Source of the DNA: Aggregatibacter segnis ATCC 33393 | GTDB lineage: Bacteria; Pseudomonadota; Gammaproteobacteria; Enterobacterales; Pasteurellaceae | NCBI RefSeq assembly: GCF_000185305.1 | Contig: NZ_GL622200.1 | Span: forward strand, 856,335 to 920,334 | Direction of reading: 5' to 3' | DNA: 64,000 nt | The notes under the pieces: model-generated | The model's input: the letters and a program-made list of their open reading frames with translations, nothing else | Database searches by the model: none | Told to the model about the DNA's origin: nothing | Shown here: piece by piece, positions 9,845-18,823 of the stretch | How the letters are laid out: each line of letters starts with the position of its first letter | Numbering within the stretch: position 1 is the first letter of the stretch | Position numbers and translations under genes: made by a program

Positions 9845-11182
9845 ATGAAAAACATCGTCATTGTCGGTGGTGGCGCCGGCGGGCTTGAGCTTGCCACCCA
9901 TTTAGGCAATAAACTTGGGCGTAAGAAACGTGCCAATGTCACCTTAATTGATCGCAACCAAACTCATTTATGGAAACCGTTGTTACATGAATTAGCGACA
10001 GGTGCATTGGATGACGGCGTAGAAGCATTAAGTTACCGCGCCCATGCTCACAATCATTATTTCAACTTTGAGCAAGGTTCCATGGTTGGCTTAAATCGTC
10101 AACATAAATATGTGGAACTGGCGCCGGTTTATGGCGACGACGGCGATATGATCGTGGTTTCCCGCCGCATTCCTTATGATTATTTAGTGATTGCCATTGG
10201 CAGCAAATCTAATGATTTCAACACAAAGGGGGTTGAAGAAAATTGCATCTTTTTAGATAGTCCGGCACAAGCCATGCGCTTTCAACAAAAAATGTTGGCG
10301 CTTTTCCTGAAATTTCGTGAAAACCAAGTATTGGACGATATTGGTGAGACGGAAAGTAAACAGGAGTTAGTACAAGACGGCCACATTCATATTGCGATTG
10401 TGGGGGCCGGGGCAACGGGCGTGGAGCTTTCTGCAGAGCTGTATAATGCTGCAGAGCACTTGTCTTCTTATGGTTATGGGCAAATTGATAGTAGCCGTTT
10501 AAACGTGACTTTAGTCGAAGCCGGCTCCCGTATTTTACCGGCATTGCCTGAACGCATTTCCAATGATGCCACGGAAGAACTCCGCAAATTGGGCGTGGAT
10601 GTCAAAACCAATACGATGATTGTTGAAGCGGAGAAAAAACAGTTGGTGACAAAAGACGGACAACATATTCCGGCGGATTTAATCGTATGGTCGGCAGGCA
10701 TTCGCACTTCAGGCATTACGAAACGTTTTGACGGATTGGAAATCAACCGAATTAACCAATTAGTCGTGAAGAAAACCTTGCAAACCACAAATGACGACAC
10801 GATTTTTGCCATGGGCGATTGTTGTTTCTTTATGCAAGAGGATGGCAAACCGGTGCCGCCAAAAGCCCAAGCCGCGCACCAAATGGCAAGTCGTTGTGCG
10901 AAAAATATCATTGCTTTATTTGATAACAAGCCATTGAAAGATTTTAAATATAACGACAAAGGTTCATTAGTCTCTTTATCTGAATTTACCGCATTTGGCG
11001 CTTTAGGTGGCAAGATTACCGGCGGTTCTTCCATGACCATTGAAGGTAAAATCGCACAATGGATGTATGTCTCCCTTTATCGCATGCACCAAGCGGCATT
11101 ACATGGTTGCTTTAAAACCGGTTTAATTATTGTGGTAGGGCACTTGAATCGTTATTTAAGACCGTCATTAAAACTACATTAA
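9845..11182 (+). CDS. ndh: type II NADH dehydrogenase
   Basis: Single-subunit, non-proton-pumping NADH:quinone oxidoreductase on the inner membrane. Seen: FAD-binding motif [18 protein letters not shown] at the N-terminus, a second nucleotide-binding motif [18 protein letters not shown] near residue 180, and the conserved [12 protein letters not shown] block near 320; 445 residues with an amphipathic C-terminus. RBS AGAGG lies upstream of the ATG. It is monocistronic, with a terminator after it, and convergent with the broken azoR. Confidence 0.93.
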   Translation: MKNIVIVGGGAGGLELATHLGNKLGRKKRANVTLIDRNQTHLWKPLLHELATGALDDGVEALSYRAHAHNHYFNFEQGSMVGLNRQHKYVELAPVYGDDGDMIVVSRRIPYDYLVIAIGSKSNDFNTKGVEENCIFLDSPAQAMRFQQKMLALFLKFRENQVLDDIGETESKQELVQDGHIHIAIVGAGATGVELSAELYNAAEHLSSYGYGQIDSSRLNVTLVEAGSRILPALPERISNDATEELRKLGVDVKTNTMIVEAEKKQLVTKDGQHIPADLIVWSAGIRTSGITKRFDGLEINRINQLVVKKTLQTTNDDTIFAMGDCCFFMQEDGKPVPPKAQAAHQMASRCAKNIIALFDNKPLKDFKYNDKGSLVSLSEFTAFGALGGKITGGSSMTIEGKIAQWMYVSLYRMHQAALHGCFKTGLIIVVGHLNRYLRPSLKLH

Positions 11183-11230
11183 TAAAAATGTGGGAAAACA
11201 TGACCGCACTTTGCGTTAGATTTTAGCTAT

Positions 11231-11262
11231 AAAAAAAGCACCTTTATGATGCTTTTTTGTTT
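11231..11262. terminator. ndh / azoR convergent terminator
   Basis: AAAAAAGCA and TGCTTTTTT pair around a short loop, with A and T tracts on both sides, so it could stop transcription from either direction. Confidence 0.75.
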
Positions 11263-11272
11263 TGAGTGTTAT

Positions 11273-11754
11273 TTAAAGTGCGGTCGCAATTTTATCAATT
11301 TCTGCTTTTGCTTGCACTTGTGCTTTTTCGATGGCTTCCGGACCAAATCCAATGCCTTCCACATAAACGAATTGCACATCGGTAATACCGACAAAGCCTA
11401 AGATAGCTTTCATGTATGACGTCACCAAATCTGTTGGTTGATTTTGATGAAAACCACCAAATGCCGCTAATACCACGGCTTTTTTACCTTTTAATAAACC
11501 TTCCGGGCCTTTTTCAGAATATTGGAAAGTGACACGCGGACGTGCAATAAAATCAAAATAGCTTTTTAGTTGTGTCGGAATATGGAAGTTGTACATCGGC
11601 GCGTTAATAATCAACGTGTCTGCCTTTTTGATTTCCGCTACTAATTCATCAGATAACGCCAATAATGCATTTTCTTCCGCGCTTGTTGGTTGGCCGCGCA
11701 ATGCCGTTGCGGCCGTTGCATCAAAATGCGGTAGTGGATTTGCGGCAAGATCAC
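11273..11754 (-). pseudogene. azoR: azoR, 3' portion, separated by transposon insertion
   Basis: C-terminal three quarters of an FMN-dependent NADH azoreductase (flavodoxin-like fold). Seen: [18 protein letters not shown], then [14 protein letters not shown], the FMN-binding [15 protein letters not shown] and the [19 protein letters not shown] block, to a normal stop at 11273. The reading frame runs straight into the left inverted repeat of the element at 11755; the missing N-terminal 40 or so residues are at 20909-21027. An internal ATG at 11701 could give a 142-residue product, but it lacks the N-terminal strand and FMN contacts. Confidence 0.92.
11745..11754 (+). repeat. target-site duplication, left copy
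   Basis: GCAAGATCAC directly abuts the left inverted repeat and recurs at 20909-20918 after the right inverted repeat. Removing one copy and the element restores an unbroken azoR frame ([10 protein letters not shown]). Confidence 0.9.
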
Positions 11755-11782
11755 GGTATTATGTAGCAGTTGCACAAAGACC
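11755..11782 (+). repeat. left terminal inverted repeat
   Basis: Twenty-eight bases beginning GGTATTATGT and ending CACAAAGACC, exactly reverse-complementary to 20881-20908. Confidence 0.93.
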
Positions 11783-11806
11783 AAAATTTAACCAAAATCA
11801 CACGAA

Positions 11807-11838
11807 AATGCCCTTATTTCGATAAGGGCATTGTTTTT
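11807..11838. terminator. hairpin just inside left end
   Basis: AATGCCCTTAT and ATAAGGGCATT form an 11-bp stem followed by TGTTTTT on the plus strand. It closes the tnp1-passenger transcript or shields the element from azoR read-through. Confidence 0.7.
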
Positions 11839-11877
11839 ACTATGAGTGTATTTTACAGAATTCTACTCATTTTTCCA

Positions 11878-12360
11878 TTACTCGCTTTTCGGTTTTCTTC
11901 TAAACAATTTTTCACGTTGCTCCTCTAATAGCATTTGTTCCATTATCGTAGGATAGGCTTGCTCGCAAAGTGTAATATATTCGGGTTGGGTAAGGTGTTC
12001 CCTAATTTTAGTCGGACAACGTAGATAGATTTTATCTTCTGCAAAACTACTAATAATAGAAAGCATCTGATAAGGTTTCCCATCTTCGGTTTCAAACACT
12101 TCATCGGTAAATTGCATTTCAAATATTGCCACGACTGCCTGATTATTAGCGATTTCATAGGCTCCATAAAATATCAATGGATTACGGGGTAAAGTACTGA
12201 CTTCTTTCGCAAGGTCTCGCAAATTGTGATAGAACAACAGATAGTCATCATCTTTTACGTTTGAATACATCTGAGCCAGTTCTCGCATAAAAGTTTTGAA
12301 TGTTTCATAGTCCATCTTTTTTAAATCCACGTTAAGTGGCGTGTGTGTCATGGTTTCCAT
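11878..12360 (-). CDS. transposon passenger protein, unknown function
   Basis: About 160 residues, soluble, rich in acidic and aromatic residues; no signal peptide or membrane segment. Visible blocks are KKMDYETFKTFMRELAQMY, a central LIFYGAYEIANNQAVVAIFE that reads as beta strands, and a basic tail (EKLFRRKPKSE). I do not recognise the family. It starts 28 bp after the stop of transposase 1, with AGGAG upstream of the ATG at 12360 (an ATG three bases earlier is too close), so the two are probably one operon. Its place next to the element end suggests a role tied to transposition or its control, but that is inference. Confidence 0.75.
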   Translation of the reverse strand: METMTHTPLNVDLKKMDYETFKTFMRELAQMYSNVKDDDYLLFYHNLRDLAKEVSTLPRNPLIFYGAYEIANNQAVVAIFEMQFTDEVFETEDGKPYQMLSIISSFAEDKIYLRCPTKIREHLTQPEYITLCEQAYPTIMEQMLLEEQREKLFRRKPKSE

Positions 12361-12388
12361 CATTGCTCCTTGTGTTGCTTTAAATTGT

Positions 12389-13480
12389 TTAGGCTACGGC
12401 TAAATATTGGTTATCGTTTGAGGCTTCCAAGCACAAACTTTCCAATCCGAATTTTGCCGTAGGTTTCTTATTTCCCTGCCAGTAACCCGTTAAATCTCGC
12501 GAAGGTCTGGCTTTCAAACAGCGTTTTAGCACGTTGTCGAATTTGTCTTTATCTGACTGGTAACGAAAATCCTCACGCCATGCGGCTTCATTGGCGTAGT
12601 GCATCATATAGTTATTTCCCATCTTATGATAAACGCCCATAATCATTCTTCTAAATCGGGCAAAGAAGGATTCAGCTAGGTTATTGGTGATGCCGTCAAT
12701 CGAACAATATTCTTGGGAATGATTTACGCGCCATAAATCATAATGAAACGCCAAACCATCATAAGCAGGGTTTTCATCAGCACAAATTGTAGATTTGGGT
12801 ACGACTAAGCGATGTGTTAAAGCAAATATATCATCAGCATTTTCCTCTTTAACTAACGCAACGAGTGTGCGGTCAGCTCCTTTTATTATTTCCTGATTTG
12901 CGGCTTGTTGGCGGAAAACCACAACGCAAGATTTATCTTTACGTTGATGGCATTTCTTGCGTCTATCAATTCGGCGGTGTTTAAAATTCTTTGGGCGAAT
13001 GTAATGGTTCACATAACAGCCGTCGATATGAACGATACCTGTTAGCGGTGTAAAGTCTTGTGTCTTTTCAATTGCTTCACGAAGTTTATGCAGTAACGCC
13101 CATGAGGTTTTATATTGCACATTAAGGTAATGGGAAAGCTCAATCGCGGAAATGCCTTTGCTTTTAATCGCAAAATAGTAAATGGCTTCCAATAACTTTT
13201 TTAGGGAAAGTTTGGCATTCTGAAAAATCGTTCCGCTTTTAATTGAAAAGCGATACTGGCAATGTTTGCACTGCCATTGCTTACGAGAAGAAATAAAATA
13301 GGCTTTATGCTCAATCTGACAACGAGGACATTGAACAGTATGAAAACAATGAGAATTTCCCCAACGAGCATTTTTAAGAAGAATGAGTATTTCGGTATCA
13401 GATAAATCGTAAACAGCGAACGCAGAGAGATTGCGAAGTGCAGAAAGTAAAAGTGGTGGTGTTTTCTTGTTGTTTTTCAT
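12389..13480 (-). CDS. IS1595-family transposase 1 (ISXO2-like)
   Basis: DDE-type transposase with an N-terminal zinc ribbon. Seen: CPRCQ and CKHC metal-binding pairs, the SIKSGTIFQNAKLSL helix region, then the ISXO2-like catalytic domain with HIDGCYV (first Asp), CADENPAYD (second Asp) and TNNLAESFFARFRR (acidic third position), about 363 residues. The frame is open from a TTG at 13492; the ATG at 13480 is chosen, although neither has a clear ribosome site. It faces the left end. It is homologous to, but well diverged from, transposase 2 at the other end. Confidence 0.9.
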   Translation of the reverse strand: MKNNKKTPPLLLSALRNLSAFAVYDLSDTEILILLKNARWGNSHCFHTVQCPRCQIEHKAYFISSRKQWQCKHCQYRFSIKSGTIFQNAKLSLKKLLEAIYYFAIKSKGISAIELSHYLNVQYKTSWALLHKLREAIEKTQDFTPLTGIVHIDGCYVNHYIRPKNFKHRRIDRRKKCHQRKDKSCVVVFRQQAANQEIIKGADRTLVALVKEENADDIFALTHRLVVPKSTICADENPAYDGLAFHYDLWRVNHSQEYCSIDGITNNLAESFFARFRRMIMGVYHKMGNNYMMHYANEAAWREDFRYQSDKDKFDNVLKRCLKARPSRDLTGYWQGNKKPTAKFGLESLCLEASNDNQYLAVA

Positions 13481-13581
13481 TTTTTTGTTCAACGTGCATA
13501 ATCAACTCTCAACTTATTGTTTTTTTTAGTCAATAAGTCATGTTTCTCTTGTTAAATTGGTTGAACAAAAAATATAAAAAT

Positions 13582-13593
13582 GGGAAATTTCCC
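13582..13593. repeat. 12-bp palindrome upstream of transposase 1
   Basis: GGGAAATTTCCC is a perfect palindrome 100 bp upstream of the transposase 1 start. Nearby CTTATTG and CAATAAG (about 13513-13537) also pair. The region 13481-13729 otherwise holds no gene; it is AT-rich and probably contains the transposase promoter and operator. Confidence 0.35.
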
Positions 13594-13729
13594 GAAAAAG
13601 CAAACGAGAAGATTTGCTTAAAAGTCTGAATATTCTAGTTCAAAATTTACTCAGTTTGCAATAAAAAGATGCCCTTTAAAGCTCTTATCGCCATCACTAT
13701 AACAGCAAGAATATTGATTAATTAAGGTT

Positions 13730-13996
13730 ATGCGCCATGTGAATTTTCTTGTGTTGCAAAGTGTTAGCCAAACGTGGGAAATGAAAAATCGCCCACTTGA
13801 GAATCTCAAATCGGCTCAAGGCGTTTGGGTTTTGAATACCTATGAACACCACAAGGAAATCGTGGTAGAAATCAATAAACCGAAAGGTATAATGCTTGCC
13901 AGTTAGCCGAGTAATTGGCTTAGTGATTTACTGGGGCTTACTAAAAGTATTGAGCAAGACTATTATAAATGTATTCACACAACAATCTTATATTAA
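13730..13996 (+). pseudogene. decayed ORF with in-frame amber codon
   Basis: An ATG at 13730 opens 58 codons (MRHVNFLVLQSVSQTWEMKN onward, containing VWVLNTYEHHKEIVVEINK) to a TAG at 13904-13906. The same frame then continues for 29 more codons (PSNWLSDLLGLTKSIEQDYY onward) to TAA at 13994. The protein-like composition on both sides of the stop suggests one former gene with a nonsense mutation. I do not recognise it. Its end overlaps the stop of the convergent HEPN gene by a few bases. Confidence 0.4.
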
Positions 13997-14781
13997 AGTC
14001 CAATAACTAATTGTCTCATTACTCTATACGCTGCTTCGTAAACTTTATTTGTATCTTTATCAGGGGCAATTTCCCCGTGAAATAAAGCATTCCTTAAATT
14101 ATAAATTATTTCTAAAGTAGCTTTATAAATTAAATCTTCATTATCAACAAACTGATATTCTCCAATCTTTAAATAAGGTTCAGATTTTGTTAATAATGAA
14201 ATCTTTTTTCTTGGATTAGCTTCTTCAAAAATTCCATTGATCTTACGTTTCTGAGAATCACTTAAATATTTAAATCTTTTGTCATGATTAAAATGCGCTA
14301 AATCATACTCGTTGTGAGTGTAGCATAATAAAGTTTTACTTGAATTTTTCACTGTAACAGTGACTCTTTTTATACCAACTCTTTCTAATTCAATATGAAC
14401 GTAATATGAAATATTTCTATTAGAATAGTTTTGTGTTAAATTGCTTTTGTCTAGCTCCACCATGAATTCTTCAAAATATAGTCTATCTCCGCCATATACT
14501 ATATGATTATTTAATAAACAATAATGGAAGTGGGCGAGATTATTTTTAAAGTACGAGCTATCTTCATTATTTCCATTTAGTAAACTTAAAAATCTCTTCC
14601 TAAATAAGCATTGTGGAGATGATTTTATTTCATTAATGGCTTCTCTATCTGTTTTTAAGTTAGGATAAGAATTTTTATACCAAGCATTAAATGAAATCCA
14701 ACTTTTAACAAAATATGTGAAGTAATCTATATCAGATAATGACTTCCATTTTTCTATATTATCAGTGTACATTGCAGTCAT
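13993..14781 (-). CDS. HEPN-motif protein linked to the R-M system
   Basis: 262 residues. Near the C-terminus the sequence RNALFH (Arg230 to His235) fits the R-x4-H active-site motif of HEPN ribonucleases, inside a predicted helix flanked by IIYNLRNALFHGEI. The N-terminal FTYFVKSWISFNAWYKNSYP helix is also typical of HEPN-like proteins. The gene overlaps the end of hsdS by 20 bp, so translation is probably coupled. HEPN proteins often act as RNA-cleaving toxins in defence islands (PrrC and RloC anticodon nucleases work beside type I R-M), so a guard nuclease role is inferred. The exact family was not recognised. Confidence 0.7.
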   Translation of the reverse strand: MTAMYTDNIEKWKSLSDIDYFTYFVKSWISFNAWYKNSYPNLKTDREAINEIKSSPQCLFRKRFLSLLNGNNEDSSYFKNNLAHFHYCLLNNHIVYGGDRLYFEEFMVELDKSNLTQNYSNRNISYYVHIELERVGIKRVTVTVKNSSKTLLCYTHNEYDLAHFNHDKRFKYLSDSQKRKINGIFEEANPRKKISLLTKSEPYLKIGEYQFVDNEDLIYKATLEIIYNLRNALFHGEIAPDKDTNKVYEAAYRVMRQLVIGL

Positions 14782-16192
14782 TAGTTTGTTTTCCTTTTAT
14801 AAAATCTAAAGCTGATTCTTGATCTTTTTCAATTGCTAACTCAACAGCTTTCTTAGCTTTTTCTAACAATCCTTTACTCTTAATACGTAAGTAATTAGAT
14901 TGTCGGATTAAATCGGCGATTTGGGTTTGGATATTTGCATCAACTAAAGGTAAGGGAATGTTCAAAAATTCGTCTTTATTGATAGCCGTCAAAATTGTAC
15001 CTGAGCAACCTTGTTTTAAAAGCTGCTGTATAGACTCGGATTTAAACAATATCAGCAAAGTTTCCGAATTAATTTTTTCAGACGACACCACATAAAAGCC
15101 AGTTGAACATAACGCCTGATGGTATTGTTCCGAGACGATGGCACAACTGGCAAGCGAGCCTTCAACACTTGAAACAATCACGTCGTTTTTACTGACTTTC
15201 CGTCTTGCCCTGCTTGGCAAATTGCATCCTAAATCCAAGCTTGCCCCTGTAATTTCCCCTAAATTTCCAATATTGGATAATTCAATATATTGGTATGTCT
15301 GATTATCTTTAGGCGTGTAATTCGCATCCTTCAATTTACAAGCCGTTCTTATCGGTTCGCAACCGTACGGATAAGCCTGAATCTTTTTCAGGTAACCTTC
15401 ATACTTTTCCTGATAAAACTCCGCATCCAGCCTACCCGATCTACCAAAACTGTCGGAAAAGGATTTAACATTGACTGCTTGAGCGGGCGGATTAAAATCT
15501 TTTAAGCCTAAATGGTCTAAAAGCAAGTTTTGGGCTGCTTGGTACGTCTCTTTGGATTTTTGCAGTTTTTCAAATGCTGACGAAACAAGGGATTCAATTT
15601 CATCTTGAAATTCTGACGAGACTATTGGGATTTTTATTTTTCTAATACGCTCTATTGATAGTTTTGGTTGAGCAGTTCCTACTTTATTTCTTTCAATGTA
15701 ATTTTGACCAAATTTGCTTTCTAAAAAAGAAAACAAATATTCGGGCTTAATTTTTTTAGTAATTAAGCGAACAGCATTTTCTGTTAAATTACAAATATCC
15801 AAATTAAATTTTACTATACCTATATCTCCAATAGAGTTTCCAACAATAGTCATCAATACATCATTATATTCTGTTTGATAAGCTTTTATTTCTCTATGAG
15901 TCAATAGTGAAATAGTTGGAGAGTTAGTGTAATCAACAAAACCATTTTTTATATCTTCTGCCCGTATATATGGTATTCCGCTTTTATTATTTAGAAAATC
16001 ATGTCCTTCTGGCAATCGCTTCCCACCTTTTACGACAATAATATTTTTAGCTTCTTCAAAACCAAGTCTCGCAATTATTTTTTCTTCTTCTAAATAGATT
16101 TTTTTAAAGAACTCTGCATCAATACGGTAAGTAAAGTTATCTTCCAAAACTTCAGAGTAATTCAACACTTTTACTTCCAGCCCCTCCAACAA
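14762..16192 (-). CDS. hsdS: restriction-modification specificity subunit
   Basis: DNA sequence-recognition subunit. The 476 residues split into two target-recognition halves (about 1-240 and 250-476), each ending in a long helix (EFQDEIESLVSSAFEKLQKSKETYQ; QTQIADLIRQSNYLRIKSKG) as in HsdS. The paired motifs RIDAEFFKK / RLDAEFYQEK and KIKIPIVS / FLNIPLPLV mark the repeat. It probably starts at a TTG at 16192; the frame is open further up into the end of the methyltransferase gene. It lies 29 bp after the nuclease-methyltransferase gene. Two different recognition halves imply a bipartite target. Confidence 0.87.
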   Translation of the reverse strand: MLEGLEVKVLNYSEVLEDNFTYRIDAEFFKKIYLEEEKIIARLGFEEAKNIIVVKGGKRLPEGHDFLNNKSGIPYIRAEDIKNGFVDYTNSPTISLLTHREIKAYQTEYNDVLMTIVGNSIGDIGIVKFNLDICNLTENAVRLITKKIKPEYLFSFLESKFGQNYIERNKVGTAQPKLSIERIRKIKIPIVSSEFQDEIESLVSSAFEKLQKSKETYQAAQNLLLDHLGLKDFNPPAQAVNVKSFSDSFGRSGRLDAEFYQEKYEGYLKKIQAYPYGCEPIRTACKLKDANYTPKDNQTYQYIELSNIGNLGEITGASLDLGCNLPSRARRKVSKNDVIVSSVEGSLASCAIVSEQYHQALCSTGFYVVSSEKINSETLLILFKSESIQQLLKQGCSGTILTAINKDEFLNIPLPLVDANIQTQIADLIRQSNYLRIKSKGLLEKAKKAVELAIEKDQESALDFIKGKQTNDCNVH

Positions 16193-16221
16193 TCGCTGAT
16201 ATTTCGCAACATCAAAGGGGC

Positions 16222-18243
16222 TTAGGACTTTCCCACAAAAGACAATTTTTCTTTTTTAGCAAATTCTAAAAAGGCTTCAGCTATCCCATCTTGAGTTTTG
16301 CCGTCGTGGTTAAACAGGTCGTGCTTAACGATTAAATGCCCGTGACTATCCAGCACGGGTGAACCATTTTCATTACGGACAAAGATTTTATCGCCGCTGT
16401 TGTCTTTACTCGGTTCTTGCATGGTAGCAAAGAAAATTGGATAGTCCTCCACTTTTGGACAAAGAGTGTCATGCCATTTTTGTACGAATAAAACGCTGGT
16501 TTTGGTGCCAGTATGTGGTTTAAATACGTTCCCATGCAAACCAACTACTGCAAGGATACGACAACGTTCTGCAATAAATTCGCGAATGGCTTTGTCAGAG
16601 CTGTTATTGAAACGTCCTTGCGGTAATACTATCGCCATGCGTCCGCCGTCTTTTAAAAAGTCCAAATTGCGTTCGATAAAAAGAATATCGCGTCCGACTT
16701 TAGTTTGCGTTTTGCCGTTCGGTTTCTTGCCTAATTCATATTTAGCTAAAATACGGCTTTCTTTTATATCGCCAGCAAATGGAGGATTAGCCATTAAAAT
16801 ATCGAACTTGAAATCCCTATTACTTTCATTACTTACTCGAAGCTGTCTAATTTTTTTCCAGCCTTCACCATAAGTATCTAGCCATTCTGTATCTCCTACA
16901 ATTTCTTTTTTTGTATTACCTGTTTTTTCATCCCAACGTTCCCAATCTAAAGTATTTAGATGGAGAACATTCGTCTGTCCATCACCAGCAATGAGATTTA
17001 ACGTTCTTGCAACACGTACTGCTTTTTCATCAAAATCTATTGCAAAGACTTTAGTGGTTACATAATCTGTACACTCAATAGGTTTTTCTTTACTGGTAAA
17101 TAAATGGCTCTTATGTAATCCTTCCTCTTTAAGGATTTGTTCCCATACATGGAAAATGGTATGTACAGGGAAGCCACAACTACCAGATGCAGTATCAATT
17201 ATGCTTTCATCCTTTGTAGGATTAAGCATTTTTACACACATATCAATGATATAACGAGGAGTAAAATACTGTCCTTTCTCGCCCTTGCTTGATTTACTTA
17301 TTAGATATTCGAAAGCTTCATCGACTACATCTAAGTTAGAATTGAATAATTTCACATCTTGAAGTGATGACACACAAACCGATAAATGTGATGGCGTAAG
17401 TTGAATTTTTGCATCTTTAGAAAATACACCTTCCCATTTTTCATTCGCTTTTTTAAATAAAGATTGAATTTTATTTTTTAATTCAATTTCTGTATTACCA
17501 TTATTTCTGAACTCTAAATATCGTTTTTCATTTCTTCCACTTTGCATTTCATCATAAAGTTTTGTGAAGATAAGTTTAAATACTTCTTCGAATACATCTA
17601 TTCCTGCATTCGCTAGAACTTCATCCTCCATTTCTAGAATAAGATCTTTTAAAGATTTTCTTTCATTTACCAATTTATCATGTTTAATTAGGTCATGAAT
17701 AGTATATTTTTCATTCAATATATCTGATAATTTTTCATTCACGTTAGGAATGTTAGATATATCTTCAAAATAGTTTGGATCTTTACGATGATAGAATGAA
17801 ATAGATTCACCATTAGTCCAAACTCCCATAGGTGAACCCGTGGCATTACAATAAGATTTTAATTGCTCTTTACCATCTTTTATTTTTGGTTTTTTAAGTT
17901 CTACTATAATATAGGCTGATGTAATGTTATCTTTATCCCATATAATAATATCTGCACGTTTCTCTTCTCTACCAAAATTTACTGCACTTTCCACGCTTAT
18001 TCTATCTATTGGATAACGGTATTTATTAATAAGAGTAGATAAATATAGCTGTCTAATAACCTCTTCAGGAGTTAGTTTGATTTCTTTTTTTCGGATAAGA
18101 CAAGTGACAAAATAGACTGTTTTTTCTTTTTGTTCTTTTAAAATTATTTTTTCTTCTAATTCCCTAATTTGATCTTGCGTAAATTGGGTTAATTTATATT
18201 GACTATCTTTAAGGATGGTTTCTAATTTAATAGTGTTAGTCAT
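16222..18243 (-). CDS. fused HsdR-type nuclease / N6-adenine methyltransferase
   Basis: 673 residues. The N-terminal part has an HsdR-like PD-(D/E)xK nuclease signature: Asp98 in RADIIIWD, Glu115-Leu-Lys117 in IVELKKP, and QLKSY at 127-131, the Q-x3-Y motif of type I nucleases. The methyltransferase domain follows: GQYFTP (324-329), SAM loop DTASGSCGF (350-358) and catalytic NPPF (486-489). There is no DEAD/H helicase domain and no separate hsdR gene in the element. This nuclease-methylase plus S-subunit layout is that of BcgI-like type IIB/IIG systems. AGAGG precedes the ATG. Base composition is visibly more AT-rich than the flanking core genes. Confidence 0.88.
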   Translation of the reverse strand: MTNTIKLETILKDSQYKLTQFTQDQIRELEEKIILKEQKEKTVYFVTCLIRKKEIKLTPEEVIRQLYLSTLINKYRYPIDRISVESAVNFGREEKRADIIIWDKDNITSAYIIVELKKPKIKDGKEQLKSYCNATGSPMGVWTNGESISFYHRKDPNYFEDISNIPNVNEKLSDILNEKYTIHDLIKHDKLVNERKSLKDLILEMEDEVLANAGIDVFEEVFKLIFTKLYDEMQSGRNEKRYLEFRNNGNTEIELKNKIQSLFKKANEKWEGVFSKDAKIQLTPSHLSVCVSSLQDVKLFNSNLDVVDEAFEYLISKSSKGEKGQYFTPRYIIDMCVKMLNPTKDESIIDTASGSCGFPVHTIFHVWEQILKEEGLHKSHLFTSKEKPIECTDYVTTKVFAIDFDEKAVRVARTLNLIAGDGQTNVLHLNTLDWERWDEKTGNTKKEIVGDTEWLDTYGEGWKKIRQLRVSNESNRDFKFDILMANPPFAGDIKESRILAKYELGKKPNGKTQTKVGRDILFIERNLDFLKDGGRMAIVLPQGRFNNSSDKAIREFIAERCRILAVVGLHGNVFKPHTGTKTSVLFVQKWHDTLCPKVEDYPIFFATMQEPSKDNSGDKIFVRNENGSPVLDSHGHLIVKHDLFNHDGKTQDGIAEAFLEFAKKEKLSFVGKS

Positions 18244-18280
18244 TAGAAACCTCTCATAAGTTTTGAAAGGTTGGTATAAT

Positions 18281-18340
18281 TAGGCTTGTAGGCTTGTAGG
18301 CTTGTAGGCTTGTAGGCTTGTAGGCTTGTAGGCTTGTAGG
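18281..18340. repeat. 8-bp tandem repeat upstream of the R-M operon
   Basis: TAGGCTTG is repeated seven times perfectly, followed by a half copy TAGG. It sits between the XRE regulator stop (18383) and the R-M start (18243). A TAA on the operon strand stops the R-M frame within the first repeat copy, so the array is not translated with it. Tandem repeats of this kind slip during replication in Pasteurellaceae and can switch expression. Confidence 0.92.
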
Positions 18341-18382
18341 GACATTTTTTGTTCCTTATTGAGTTAATATCAAGTTAAATAT

Positions 18383-18718
18383 TTATTGTTTATTGGAAAT
18401 TTCTTTGAAAGAAATTGAGAAAGCATCTTTTAGGTTTTCAGGCATTGAGCGGTAGTCTGCAATCAATTTTTCTTCTTGTGCTGAAATCGAACTTTCTTGA
18501 GTTGCTGCTTGAAACATTGATCCATTTCCTGTGAGCAGCCAAGTTATACTGATTTCTAACCCCTTATGAATTTTCACTAGAGCATCTACATTTGGATCGC
18601 GTCCCTCATTCAAGTAATTCATTGCCGAACGATATGAGATTCCCGTTACATTAGAAAATTCAGTAACGGTCATATTTTTGGCTTCTAAGATCTGCTTTAA
18701 ACGTTCAGATATGCACAT
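18383..18718 (-). CDS. XRE/CI-type DNA-binding regulator
   Basis: 111 residues with an N-terminal helix-turn-helix (about 5-60: ERLKQILEAKNMTVTEFSNV, then SYRSAMNYLNEGRDPNVDAL) as in lambda CI/Cro and R-M controller proteins. The C-terminal part is short and acidic, with no protease domain. It is transcribed toward the R-M operon, 140 bp upstream of it and separated by the 8-bp tandem array, so it probably controls the R-M genes or transposase 2, which is divergent from it. An ATTG/TTTCATATT-rich A/T region precedes its start. Confidence 0.85.
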   Translation of the reverse strand: MCISERLKQILEAKNMTVTEFSNVTGISYRSAMNYLNEGRDPNVDALVKIHKGLEISITWLLTGNGSMFQAATQESSISAQEEKLIADYRSMPENLKDAFSISFKEISNKQ

Positions 18719-18823
18719 TGTTTCATATTCCTATTGTAAAAAGTGAATGAATGTGATATATTGTACACAAACAATATGAATGATGTTTCATATTTTAGTT
18801 TAAGTAAGGTGTGATCTCAATAT

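Noticed and set aside
16222..18243. Classical type I R-M system with missing hsdR
   Set aside because: A nuclease signature is inside the methylase protein itself, so a separate helicase-type HsdR is not needed to explain it.
18281..18340. CRISPR array
   Set aside because: The unit is only 8 bp and copies are head to tail with no spacers.
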